DNA from: Photobacterium sp. TLY01
Lineage (GTDB): Bacteria > Pseudomonadota > Gammaproteobacteria > Enterobacterales > Vibrionaceae
NCBI RefSeq assembly: GCF_021432065.1
Contig: NZ_CP090364.1
Coordinates: 2,990,601-3,054,600 of the forward strand
Direction: 5' to 3'
Length of the DNA: 64,000 bases
Shown here: positions 28,315 through 35,713 of the stretch, in pieces
Position numbering within the stretch: the first letter of the stretch is position 1
How the letters are laid out: every line of letters begins with the position of its first letter
The notes under the pieces: generated by a model
Database searches by the model: none
What the model saw: the letters and a program-made list of their open reading frames with translations, nothing else
What the model was told of the DNA's origin: nothing
Made by a program: the position numbers and the translations under genes

Positions 28315-29487
28315 ATGACAGCAAAAAAGTACAAGGGCACATTGTTCGAGAAGTGGTTTCAAGAGCTGGACGCGGTGATTGACCATGAAATCTTGAACTA
28401 CATTGTCGGTCAAAAGGCAAAGCAAGAAGTGGAACTCCTGTGGCTTTGGATGGAATTTGATAAGCCGTATAATGCCGTTTTGAATAGTGGTAGTTACTAC
28501 TTCGATAAGGTGTTTGAGGTAGGGAGTGAACAAGAAGTCTGGGCGTTGGAAAATACTGCCGGTTCTCCGATTGGTCGACAGCAGGCAGAGCGTTTCCTCA
28601 ATGAAAAGGACCATCTTATCCAAGTGCTCGATAACGATGAAATTGCGGGGTTAAGTGAAGAGGCTCAGTGGCGACTTGCGCACACTTACCCATTAGCAAT
28701 GGAAACGCTAAAACACTGCCTCACAGAAACAAGCTGTAGTGATATTCCCAGTTGTTTGCGGTCGAAGAAATTAAATGAAGATTATCGCATCAACGATCTG
28801 GGTTTAAGTAATGATATACCCGAGATAGTCAAATACCATCTTCGCTTACTCAACAGATCTATTGAAAAAGATGACGATAGTCAGGCCAAACCTGACTTGA
28901 GAACCTCTATCAAGAGAAACCAATATATTGACATCTGCAAAAATGAACCGGGTTTTGGTAGTGACAGCGAGAGCAATCAGGAAATAATTGCATACTACAA
29001 GTGGGGAGTTATATCCACACTTGAGGAACCCTTCCGAAGCCAAGTTCTGGCTTATTGCACCGAACTCATTCACGCCTATATAGAACAGGAGGCCAACAAT
29101 GCTGATAGTGAGGCTAAACATATTCCTGATTACAGTTCTCTGCCCATTCCCCCTTTTCAAAACCGTCCCAATCGTCGATATGATGCGTATCTACCGCTAT
29201 TGATTGGCATTTACTGCTTAAAGAACGAGCATCTTTACAAAGAATTGGAAGACCGAGAGTGGGAAATCGAGTTCGATAGTTTTCGGGACTTCCTTGAACG
29301 TGACCTATATGTAAAGTTTGACCATTTCGCAGAAGACTATGAGAAGTACAAGAATATTTACAGTAAATCGACGAAAGTTGGCCTGAAAGATTTCATAAAT
29401 GATGTTCTGACCAGACGAGTAAGGGAAAATATAAAGGCTACGAGAAAAGAAATAGAGCGAATTAAAAAAAGGTATTTCGGTGATTAG
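28315..29487 (+). CDS. Hypothetical protein, 390 residues
   Basis: I recognise no domain. The protein is hydrophilic and mostly helical, with tryptophan-rich N-terminal parts (EVELLWLWMEFDKPYNAV), a middle ELIHAYIEQEANNADSE and a basic C-terminal coiled coil (RRVRENIKATRKEIERIKKR). No signal peptide or membrane segment is visible. It is the largest gene in the Tn7-like element and stands alone on the plus strand. Its codon use is more AT-rich than the IME core. Given the cargo position, a defence or stress role is possible but not shown. Confidence 0.65.
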   Translation: MTAKKYKGTLFEKWFQELDAVIDHEILNYIVGQKAKQEVELLWLWMEFDKPYNAVLNSGSYYFDKVFEVGSEQEVWALENTAGSPIGRQQAERFLNEKDHLIQVLDNDEIAGLSEEAQWRLAHTYPLAMETLKHCLTETSCSDIPSCLRSKKLNEDYRINDLGLSNDIPEIVKYHLRLLNRSIEKDDDSQAKPDLRTSIKRNQYIDICKNEPGFGSDSESNQEIIAYYKWGVISTLEEPFRSQVLAYCTELIHAYIEQEANNADSEAKHIPDYSSLPIPPFQNRPNRRYDAYLPLLIGIYCLKNEHLYKELEDREWEIEFDSFRDFLERDLYVKFDHFAEDYEKYKNIYSKSTKVGLKDFINDVLTRRVRENIKATRKEIERIKKRYFGD

Positions 29488-29747
29488 TTTGGACGTCACT
29501 GCGGCGTAAACGGTCATGTGGTCAGGAAAGGTCCAAGCAACAGCCAAGCGCGCAAAGACCATGATCTGTACTGATTCAGAACTGATCTGATTTTCACCGC
29601 GTCCACTGTCGCAATTTCTGCCGTTTCCGGTTGTCCTGGCATGACGTTCAGAAAGCTCGGAAAATTAGAACAGATCGGCGTAATAGCGGGTGATGTGCTC
29701 CCGACTGATCCCCGTCATTCGTGCCACTTCCACTCTAGGGCGTAGTC
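29488..29747. other. Tn7-like right-end interior with a possible gene remnant
   Basis: On the minus strand a short frame ending about 29665 reads VEVARMTGISREHITRYYAD and stops. It looks like the C-terminal end of a lost gene with an HTH-like segment. I see no intact gene in this stretch. Confidence 0.35.
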
Positions 29748-29814
29748 AGTATGCAACTTTATTACTTAGTATGAATCTTTATTGCTCAGTATGAGACTTT
29801 ATTCCTCTCCCACA
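29748..29814 (-). repeat. Right end of the Tn7-like element with three abutting transposase-binding sites
   Basis: Sites start at 29748, 29768 and 29788, each AGTATG-N4-CTTTATT on the plus strand at 20-bp periodicity. The outermost runs to the terminal CTCTCCCACA. Dense packing is typical of Tn7-R. Confidence 0.85.
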
Positions 29815-29853
29815 AGTATTATGAAGCCGATTTAGTAGATTACCCCTCCTAGA

Positions 29854-29890
29854 AATAACAAAGGGCCAGACAAGCTGGCCCTTTGTTATT
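29854..29890. terminator. Bidirectional terminator after the split gene
   Basis: Perfect 16-bp stem AATAACAAAGGGCCAG / CTGGCCCTTTGTTATT with a 5-nt loop. It lies directly after the reconstructed stop of the split gene and overlaps the stop of the convergent 63-residue gene. Confidence 0.85.
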
Positions 29891-30080
29891 ATCGAGGCGC
29901 GTATCCTGATTCAGCAAGACTCTTCCGCAATACAGATAAAGCCTCTCTCATCAAATACGTATCGTCGTCATCCACCGCATTGATCCGAACCTCGTTCCAG
30001 CCGATACGATTAACGAGTTGAGCCAAAGCCCAGGCATGGCGATCAGATAACTCAGTGGTGATTGTGATGGTGTCTTCCAT
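29889..30080 (-). CDS. Small conserved plasmid/ICE-type protein, 63 residues
   Basis: The sequence (ITITTELSDRHAWALAQLVN; VDDDDTYLMREALSVLRKSL; ESGYAPR) follows a pattern I know from small proteins on plasmids and integrative elements, sometimes filed as a DUF, of unknown function. A very strong ribosome binding site AAGGAGG precedes the ATG by 5 nt. It is the third gene of a likely three-gene leftward set with the 89- and 105-residue genes. Confidence 0.7.
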   Translation of the reverse strand: MEDTITITTELSDRHAWALAQLVNRIGWNEVRINAVDDDDTYLMREALSVLRKSLAESGYAPR

Positions 30081-30139
30081 TTTTCCTCCTTAAATAGCAG
30101 GAGGGGAAGCCCCCAGGGCCTCCCCTGAGGGTTTTGCCA

Positions 30140-30409
30140 TTAATGGACCAAGAACGGTTCATCGCTGTCACTCTCAGCAATCGTCAAATCGATAGTGAAA
30201 GTGATTTCGACGCGATCCACGGTCAGGTTGAACTCGCGAGCGTGTTCAACCAGATTGTTTCGAAACACGGTTTCCGCCTCGTCATGAGATAAGGCTTCTA
30301 CCGTTTCTGCCACCAACTCGCCTTCTTTCCCGGTGTAATTGACCTCGCGGTAATACACGCGGCCACATACGTCGAACTGATGGATTTCTTTTTGAGTTTG
30401 TCCCAGCAT
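30140..30409 (-). CDS. Hypothetical protein, 89 residues
   Basis: It begins MLGQTQKEIHQFDVCGRVYY with GGAG 7 nt upstream of the ATG at 30409, preferred to the longer frame start. The body (REVNYTGKEGELVAETVEAL; VDRVEITFTIDLTIAESDSD) looks like a small alpha/beta domain. No family is recognised. It lies between two small genes on the same strand, and a DNA- or RNA-related accessory role is only a guess. Confidence 0.6.
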   Translation of the reverse strand: MLGQTQKEIHQFDVCGRVYYREVNYTGKEGELVAETVEALSHDEAETVFRNNLVEHAREFNLTVDRVEITFTIDLTIAESDSDEPFLVH

Positions 30410-30510
30410 TTTCATTCTCCAAGAGTTTAAAAGCCGGGACTTAGCCCAACCGGGCAAAGTACCCGGCAGGGTGATTTAAGATAACAAGGGCTATCGTTCT
30501 GAAAGGTTAT

Positions 30511-30828
30511 TCACACCTTGGCTGACAAGAACTTCTTGTTGGAAGCAATTGCAGCTCGCTCAGAAACCAGTTCCCCTTCAACTGGCGCGCATTCGATAGC
30601 ATCGAAAACGCCGGGTTGAGTGCTACCGGAGGTAGCTCTCAACCATTCTCCGTTCAATGAACTGCTGACAGTAGCCAGCGGACTGACGACCCGTACGGGC
30701 CGCGTTTTTCTCAAGGATCGATATACCGCCATCGACGCCGCGTTTAATAGCTTGGCAATGATGGTAGCTCCGAAAGCAATGACGCCAACGGTAACAATCA
30801 TGATCAAAACGAAAGTGGAAAAGTACAT
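30511..30828 (-). CDS. Small membrane protein, 105 residues
   Basis: From the ATG at 30828 (GGAGGT 5 nt upstream) the protein starts MYFSTFVLIMIVTVGVIAFG, a transmembrane helix, followed by a basic polar tail (YRSLRKTRPVRVVSPLATVS). It is the first gene of the leftward small-gene set. An AcaCD-like operator lies about 175 bp upstream, so it may be induced with the transfer genes. Function unknown. Confidence 0.6.
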   Translation of the reverse strand: MYFSTFVLIMIVTVGVIAFGATIIAKLLNAASMAVYRSLRKTRPVRVVSPLATVSSSLNGEWLRATSGSTQPGVFDAIECAPVEGELVSERAAIASNKKFLSAKV

Positions 30829-31002
30829 AAACACCTCCAATTAATTGGAATTGAAGGGGCTACACCGCGTACCGGTGAACCCCGGCTGCAGGATGAATTA
30901 AAAATGTGCTGTTTGTTTTTGGCGACCAGCTATCGCTCTCACTCAATCAGAGACTGAAGCTTTAACTAGCATATCGATAACAATTGCTAAGAACACCCGC
31001 TG

Positions 31003-31018
31003 AAAGTGCCCTTTCCGG
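31003..31018 (-). promoter_or_regulatory. AcaCD/SgaC-like operator upstream of the small-gene operon
   Basis: On the minus strand CCGGAAAGGGCACTTT, in the same orientation relative to its gene as the traN, traG and rdfN sites but with one base less between the half-sites. Confidence 0.4.
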
Positions 31019-31088
31019 GCACATATGCACGACTTAATAAAAACTAAAGAAAGTTAGAAAGAACCTCATTCACTAACTCCCTGATAAA

Positions 31089-31136
31089 TTTAAAAATCAC
31101 TTTAAAAATCACTTTAAAAATCACTTTAAAAATCAC
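31089..31136. repeat. Four tandem 12-bp iterons
   Basis: TTTAAAAATCAC is repeated four times without gaps or mismatches, about 140 bp upstream of the HTH/ParA-like gene. This looks like a partition-site or operator array for that protein. Confidence 0.85.
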
Positions 31137-31276
31137 TTTGTAGATGATTTTCTTCAAAATTTTCATGTACATAAGCATTCCCACCGTTGTGTTGTCCTAG
31201 AAAACTATTATCAGCAACAATTGGATAAATCACAGATGTACTTTTCTACTTGTAACGCAACATAAGATGCAATAAG

Positions 31277-32335
31277 ATGCGCAAAATGATTCATAAGCAC
31301 GTACAAAAGGACGTAAATTTGGCAAGAAAGACAATCAAAATATCCCCGACACAAGTAAAAGAGATCAGAAAAAAGGGACACTTAACTCAGAAAGAAGCCG
31401 CCGACTTAGTCCATCTATCTTTAAGGCAATGGCAAAAATTTGAAGAGTCTGAGTTATCTAATACGAGTGTTAGAATTCCAGACGCAACATTAGAGCTTTT
31501 TTGTCTGAAAACAGGGCTACCCTTTCCTCCAGTCTTCGAACGGGGAAATCGTTTAGGAAAAACTGTCAGTTTCGCAGGAGGACCAGGAGGTATTGGTCGT
31601 TCAACATTAACTCGAGATATTGCCCTGATTTTGGCAGAGGATAATTTTGAGGTGTTGATTATCACAGATAAAAGTGGACAGTTAATTATGGAGGAAAAAA
31701 GATATATAGCAAAAAATAAAAAATTCCCCAAGATATTAGAATCAGAGGAAATTGACTGGCATAACAAAAAACACTCAACAATAAAAATTAAAGATATTAA
31801 GAATAACTATGATTTTATATTTTTCGATCTCGAAAAAAACTCTGACCATTTAAGAATAGACGAGTACGAACCAGATTTAATAATCACTCCTATAAACCCA
31901 AGCCATCATTATACTACATCATTAAGTAATATTTTAAATTTCTCACAAAACAAAGAAAAACACTCAAAAACCATCATCGCTTGCCTACTGGTAGGTGTTT
32001 CTCAAGACTTTACATTTAATTATTACTACCACAGCCTTGATCAATGGCTTTCTGATGAAATCATGAATGAAATACAAAATAGCTTGTATCACTTACGAAA
32101 GGTTAATGAAAACTGTCTGAAAGATATCAAAAAACTAAATGAATCAGGCATATACTTTTTTGATTGCTATTCTAGTGATGCATATAACTATTATGATAAA
32201 CTTCATCATGAAGAGCATGGAATTAGAATGACACAATATCACTTTTTAGATAAACCAAACACTTTGTCAGCTCATCAAATGAATGCAATAAAAAATGAGT
32301 TATTAAGAATTCTAAATGTAAAAAAACTCATATGA
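31277..32335 (+). CDS. HTH-ParA-like protein with a degenerate P-loop
   Basis: The 352-residue protein has an N-terminal XRE-type HTH (THKQ-like LTQKEAADLVHLSLRQWQKF, about 36-55). A ParA/MinD-like domain follows, with AGGPGGIGRST (100-110) in the P-loop position and a Walker B-like FIFFDLEKN. The P-loop lysine is replaced by arginine (R108) and the first signature lysine is also missing, so ATP hydrolysis may be lost or altered. It is much more AT-rich than the IME core, suggesting separate acquisition. Four 12-bp iterons lie upstream. A role in partition-like DNA binding or silencing of neighbours is possible. Confidence 0.75.
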   Translation: MRKMIHKHVQKDVNLARKTIKISPTQVKEIRKKGHLTQKEAADLVHLSLRQWQKFEESELSNTSVRIPDATLELFCLKTGLPFPPVFERGNRLGKTVSFAGGPGGIGRSTLTRDIALILAEDNFEVLIITDKSGQLIMEEKRYIAKNKKFPKILESEEIDWHNKKHSTIKIKDIKNNYDFIFFDLEKNSDHLRIDEYEPDLIITPINPSHHYTTSLSNILNFSQNKEKHSKTIIACLLVGVSQDFTFNYYYHSLDQWLSDEIMNEIQNSLYHLRKVNENCLKDIKKLNESGIYFFDCYSSDAYNYYDKLHHEEHGIRMTQYHFLDKPNTLSAHQMNAIKNELLRILNVKKLI

Positions 32336-32347
32336 TTGCATGGCAAT

Positions 32348-32632
32348 TTAAAAAGTTTTGGGGCGAGGAGGATCGCCCGCGCGACCAAGCAATTCCCACA
32401 GGAGCCGGAACGCATAGAAGTGATCGCGCAATGTCGTGGCACTCAGCTTCTGGTGCCTACCGTAGTATCTGTGGATATGGGCTCTTCCGACCTGGGAAGG
32501 GGATTTGACGCCTTTCTCATTGGCCGCAATGTCTTCCAGGGCCGCTATCAGACGTTTCACCATCGCCCGCCTTGCGGTCTTTCCGCCATGACGGACATAG
32601 ACATGTGATCTTTCTCTAACCCATTTTTCCAT
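32348..32632 (-). CDS. mpsB: MpsB-like mobilization accessory protein
   Basis: The 94-residue basic protein (MEKWVRERSHVYVRHGGKTA; RAHIHRYYGRHQKLSATTLR) follows mpsA by 19 bp on the same strand, with AGGGGG before its ATG. In SGI1 mpsA and mpsB form the mobilization pair, and MpsB is a small auxiliary protein. The many basic residues fit DNA binding at oriT. Name given by position and character, not by a similarity search. Confidence 0.7.
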   Translation of the reverse strand: MEKWVRERSHVYVRHGGKTARRAMVKRLIAALEDIAANEKGVKSPSQVGRAHIHRYYGRHQKLSATTLRDHFYAFRLLWELLGRAGDPPRPKTF

Positions 32633-32651
32633 TGGTTCCCCCTGATATTAC

Positions 32652-33617
32652 TTACCCCAGATAGGAGTTTGTTACGTCGATACGACCGTGGCCCAGCTCT
32701 CGCGCAACCTCCGACCGGATCTCCTGGTCCAGCATCCTTGCGTGGGCCACGGATACCCCAAGTTCCTTGGCAAGGTATTCATGATGGGCGCGGCCATGCT
32801 TTATTCCGGCCTTTACCGGGCATTCCGCGCCCAGCAGGTCCCGGTAGCGGGTTTGAGCGTAGTGGTGCCGTTCACCATGGAAGTTCACCGGATGGCGGCC
32901 AATCTCCCGGTAGACTTCTTGCCGGAGCTCGCGATAATTCTGCCCAGTAGGAATCATGCTGCGGCCATCCTGTATGGCGGCGGCTCGCTGGAGCGCCGTA
33001 ATTTGAGCATCACTGGTGATCGGAACTATGCGCGCCCGCCCCCCCTTGGTGCCATCCTTTATGCTCACGGAGCCGGTTTTCTCGGCCTCTCTTAGTGCCC
33101 TAGCAGCATCCAGCTTGGCCGACTCCTCGAACCGCAGACCAAAATTACGCTGTAGTTCCAGCAAAGCCCCAAGACGCTCGGAGGCTGCCCCCATAACGGC
33201 ATTATGGGCCGCTTTCGAAACACTCCGGTCGCCAGTGGCGATACCTGAGCGCTTTGGAAGTCCCCCCTCAGAGACGGGGTCTACACGTACCTGCCGGTCG
33301 CCTCGCGCAATCTCCATCACCCGATTCACTGCGCTCAGGTAGTTCTGCGCTGTGGATGGCGCGATTTCTCCCCGCTCGTAGCGATCATTAAGGTGCGCCG
33401 CATAAGTGGCCAAATGAGCCTTTTCTATATCCCGCATGTCCTTAATGCCCTGTTCGGACTTAATCCAGGCGCTAAACACGCTCCATCGGTCGTGGATCGT
33501 GGCTATGGACTGGAAACTCTTCATACCTTCCTTCAGTGCGTTCAGGCCTGCCTTGCCCATATCGCGACTTCGGAGACCAAAATTCCGGGAATCCGGATTA
33601 GTCCGCTCTGAGCGCAT
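32652..33617 (-). CDS. mpsA: MpsA atypical relaxase (tyrosine-recombinase-related)
   Basis: The 321-residue protein has a tyrosine-recombinase fold: SAM-like N-terminal domain (IATIHDRWSVFSAWIKSEQG; APSTAQNYLSAVNRVME), catalytic Arg in FGLRFEESAKL, a basic GGRARIVPIT strand, HGERHHYAQTRY and a C-terminal Tyr (Y319, NSYLG). In SGI1 and relatives MpsA nicks oriT and replaces canonical relaxases. Its length is close to that of SGI1 MpsA. AAGGAG precedes the start by 6 nt. A hairpin-rich region just upstream is the expected oriT. Confidence 0.85.
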   Translation of the reverse strand: MRSERTNPDSRNFGLRSRDMGKAGLNALKEGMKSFQSIATIHDRWSVFSAWIKSEQGIKDMRDIEKAHLATYAAHLNDRYERGEIAPSTAQNYLSAVNRVMEIARGDRQVRVDPVSEGGLPKRSGIATGDRSVSKAAHNAVMGAASERLGALLELQRNFGLRFEESAKLDAARALREAEKTGSVSIKDGTKGGRARIVPITSDAQITALQRAAAIQDGRSMIPTGQNYRELRQEVYREIGRHPVNFHGERHHYAQTRYRDLLGAECPVKAGIKHGRAHHEYLAKELGVSVAHARMLDQEIRSEVARELGHGRIDVTNSYLG

Positions 33618-33884
33618 CGTGTGCTCCTTATGATCTTGTTAATCAACGTGTTGCTGGCCCGTCCGTACTTAGTGGTAAGTGAAACGCAGTTTTTTATTAG
33701 CTCTGCATGCTAAGGCCAACGCTGGGGATCTCGCCCAGGCACAAGGCAGATAAACCGATGCCCACGGTCATTTCATACGAGCGGTACTGCTATGGAGCGA
33801 ACTACTCATTCCACTGGCTGGTCTGTTCCTACGGAACAAACTGCCAGCAGATCCGGCTGGTACTGTCGTGTCATTCTCTGGAAA

Positions 33885-34030
33885 GGAAGCGCGAAGCGCG
33901 CTAACCGCCGAAGGCGGTATTGTTCGCGCACATTCGTGCGCGGAGCGAAAGCCTTGAGCCGTTGAGGCACAAGGCTTTCGTCGGGGGCTATACCCCCGTC
34001 TCTGTTCCCTGACGGTATACAGAGACGGGG
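33885..34030. other. Candidate origin of transfer (oriT)
   Basis: Six inverted repeats crowd in 145 bp upstream of mpsA: GCGC-gaa-GCGC (33889), CCGCC-gaa-GGCGG (33905-33917), CGCGCAC/GTGCGCG (33925-33942), AAAGCCTTG/CAAGGCTTT (33948-33978), GGGGG/CCCCC (33983-33997) and the 12-bp CCCCGTCTCTGT/ACAGAGACGGGG (33994-34030). In SGI1 oriT lies at the same place relative to mpsA. The nick site cannot be located by eye. Confidence 0.65.
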
Positions 34031-34227
34031 TGGAGCATCGAGTAAGCCGGAAATCCAACACTCGTTCTGACAGGTGAGGGAGGCCCTCTTGCATTTGGCC
34101 GCTCAGAATTGAGCACCAGGAACGCGACATAGCTGTCAGCCAGATCGCGATATGGAAGCCTGGTCGCTTGCGGAATGCACAAACGCAGGCAGCAGCAAAA
34201 CGCTGCAAGCAAAATGATGATAAACAT
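33988..34227 (-). CDS. Possible small membrane protein upstream of oriT, 79 residues
   Basis: The frame starts MFIIILLAAFCCCLRLCIPQ with GGAGG 7 nt upstream, a good ribosome binding site followed by a signal-like hydrophobic stretch. The rest (ARGPPSPVRTSVGFPAY) is low in structure and runs into the oriT hairpins, so the reading frame may end as leader sequence rather than a stable protein. Support is the start signal alone. Confidence 0.4.
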   Translation of the reverse strand: MFIIILLAAFCCCLRLCIPQATRLPYRDLADSYVAFLVLNSERPNARGPPSPVRTSVGFPAYSMLHPVSVYRQGTETGV

Positions 34228-34627
34228 CTGATTTTCCTCCGGGGAGATAGGTTTTAGACGGAGGAGTGCCCCTAGGGGACAGTCCCCCTGAGGGTTAACG
34301 ATGTGAAGACAAACGCCTTAGATTTGGAAAAATGCTGTTTTGGGCCAGCTACCGTTTACAACTTATATATTAATCAAGCTGATAGAGCCGTCAAGTCCAT
34401 CGTAAAGTCGCTTTTCGGTGGCTTTTTGATTGCTTTTCAATTTGCAGGACTAAAGCATACAGTGGATTAATTGGCTGCCTGTGTCGAAAAGCGGCCATTG
34501 GGTGGTGTTTCAGTGAATTTAAGCTTTGGAAAGGAGCCACTAAATCGAAGGACGCGAGATCATTATGTTCACGGAAAACTGACCATATAGTAGAGTTGAC
34601 AATAACGAGTAAATCATTAAGTAACTT
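34228..34627. other. Gene-free region between the patatin operon and the oriT region
   Basis: It contains an inverted repeat AGGGGACAGTCCCCCT (34274-34289) and a motif AAAAATGCTGTTTTGGGCCA (from 34328) that recurs in related form at 30899. No gene was found. Confidence 0.45.
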
Positions 34628-35713
34628 TTAAGAATTGCCAAACTGACGATGGAATTTTTTTGAAACTTGGTAGCCATGATCTAGAATTTTTTCGAATTCT
34701 GATTCGGTTAATTTTCTTAGTGTTGTTGGAAAGCCGGATGCAAATATTGCTGATGTACAAGGGATATCATCACTTACTGACTCTCCTATATAAAGATAAG
34801 CTCCTCTCCCTTTCTCTTTTATTAAGTAGTTGACAAACGTACGAATACGTAAGGCTCGTGACTGGTCCGACATGATGTCAGCAACACGTTTCATTCGCCA
34901 TGGGTTTAGCCTAGAAAATGAAAAACCTTGCATTAGAGGTGCACCTGCATCAGATACGATTATCGTCGCTTCCTCAGGTAAATTCGCTTTGGTAACGCCT
35001 TTACCGGCATCGAAAAATGGTTCGAGACCAAGATTGTCGTATACACCACCGTCATATAAATGAAGATTAGTATATAGAGGGGGGACTCGCTTGGCGTCTT
35101 CAATCGGTTCATCCCAGGCTCTTTTTCTCCACTCATGTTGATCAGCAGCTATAACTAATGGACCTATTCCTCCCGGAAATGCTGCGGACACAGCCAAAGC
35201 GTTCGCCAAAGGGAAATCATGAGAGGGAGCATAACCTAATACATAATCTCCAAGATCTTTTTGCTTGAAACGGAAACGCTTTCCTGTCTCGGCTGTCGTA
35301 CCATTTATTGACCATTCCGGTTTGATTGGTAGTTCAGATAGATTCGTCGTAACACCCCATTCATCGCGTAATGCATACGCCAACAGATTGGCACGTGAAA
35401 ACAAAAAGCCCCAATTTCTAGGGGACTTAAGCTGCCTAAGCATTCCTCCAATCAAGCTCTGAGTACATAGCCTTTTCCGAATAGATGGAAGTGACGATCC
35501 AAGGTATTGAGAAGATGTTGGCCATTGCATTTGAGTATCTTGTAGCAATAACCCTAATACCAAACTTCCTCCAGATACGGTGGAGATATGACTAACGCGC
35601 TCTAAGGCATTATTTTCGGCTAGAAAGCGAAGTACACCCAGATGAAAAACCATGGCCCTGATGCCACCTCCAGAAAGCGCCAAGGCAATATGTTTATCAC
35701 TCTCCCCAATCAT
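34628..35713 (-). CDS. Patatin-like phospholipase (CapV-like effector)
   Basis: The 361-residue protein has the patatin motifs: oxyanion loop GGGIRA (15-20), nucleophile elbow STVSGGS with S47, and the catalytic Asp in LYDGGVYDNLGLEPF (near 230). It should hydrolyse membrane phospholipids. In CBASS, patatin effectors (CapV) are activated by cyclic dinucleotides and kill the infected cell. Here it is the last gene of a leftward operon and overlaps the E2-E1-JAB gene by 4 nt (ATGA). No cyclase is present, so the activating signal is unknown. No signal peptide. Confidence 0.88.
   Translation of the reverse strand: MIGESDKHIALALSGGGIRAMVFHLGVLRFLAENNALERVSHISTVSGGSLVLGLLLQDTQMQWPTSSQYLGSSLPSIRKRLCTQSLIGGMLRQLKSPRNWGFLFSRANLLAYALRDEWGVTTNLSELPIKPEWSINGTTAETGKRFRFKQKDLGDYVLGYAPSHDFPLANALAVSAAFPGGIGPLVIAADQHEWRKRAWDEPIEDAKRVPPLYTNLHLYDGGVYDNLGLEPFFDAGKGVTKANLPEEATIIVSDAGAPLMQGFSFSRLNPWRMKRVADIMSDQSRALRIRTFVNYLIKEKGRGAYLYIGESVSDDIPCTSAIFASGFPTTLRKLTESEFEKILDHGYQVSKKFHRQFGNS

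Larger units (their letters stand above)
26730..29814. mobile_element. Non-autonomous Tn7-like element, 3,085 bp
   Basis: Both ends start TGTGGGAGAGGAATAAAG, closely like the Tn7 end TGTGGGCGGACAATAAAG. The left end has three spaced TnsB-like sites in 150 bp (26730, 26804, 26858), and the right end three abutting 20-bp sites (29748, 29768, 29788), matching the Tn7 asymmetry. Flanking 5-bp sequences are AGGAT and AGTAT (4 of 5 identical). There is no tnsABCDE, so movement needs a helper. Cargo: a 37-residue protein, a 108-residue protein, a glycine-zipper protein and a 390-residue protein. Confidence 0.85.
26610..29852 (+). pseudogene. Small gene split by the Tn7-like element
   Basis: The 5' part (26610-26729, GTG start with GAGG 7 nt upstream) encodes MARTLEQLLEQEKPEVVAEA and continues to AKQD. 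The 3' part (29820-29852) encodes YEADLVDYPS and a stop. Joining the two across the insertion, with one target-site copy removed, restores a 50-codon frame that runs directly into a 16-bp terminator. The start resembles the N-terminus of HigA-type antitoxins, but no HTH domain is present, so function is unknown. Reading through the insertion end gives a 3'-altered product of 56 residues. Confidence 0.7.
30829..31276. promoter_or_regulatory. Divergent regulatory region with iterons and an AcaCD-like site
   Basis: This 448-bp AT-rich region separates the leftward small-gene set from the ParA-like gene. It contains an AcaCD-like site (31003-31018) and four tandem 12-bp repeats (31089-31136). No gene is evident. 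Confidence 0.6.

Noticed and set aside
31089..31136. CRISPR array from the regular repeats.
   Set aside because: The 12-bp units are tandem with no spacers, and there are no cas genes. They look like iterons or operators.
33768..34208. A 146-residue minus-strand frame across the oriT region.
   Set aside because: It has no ribosome binding site, runs through all the hairpins and has a composition unlike a folded protein. The 79-residue frame with a good start is preferred, with low confidence.
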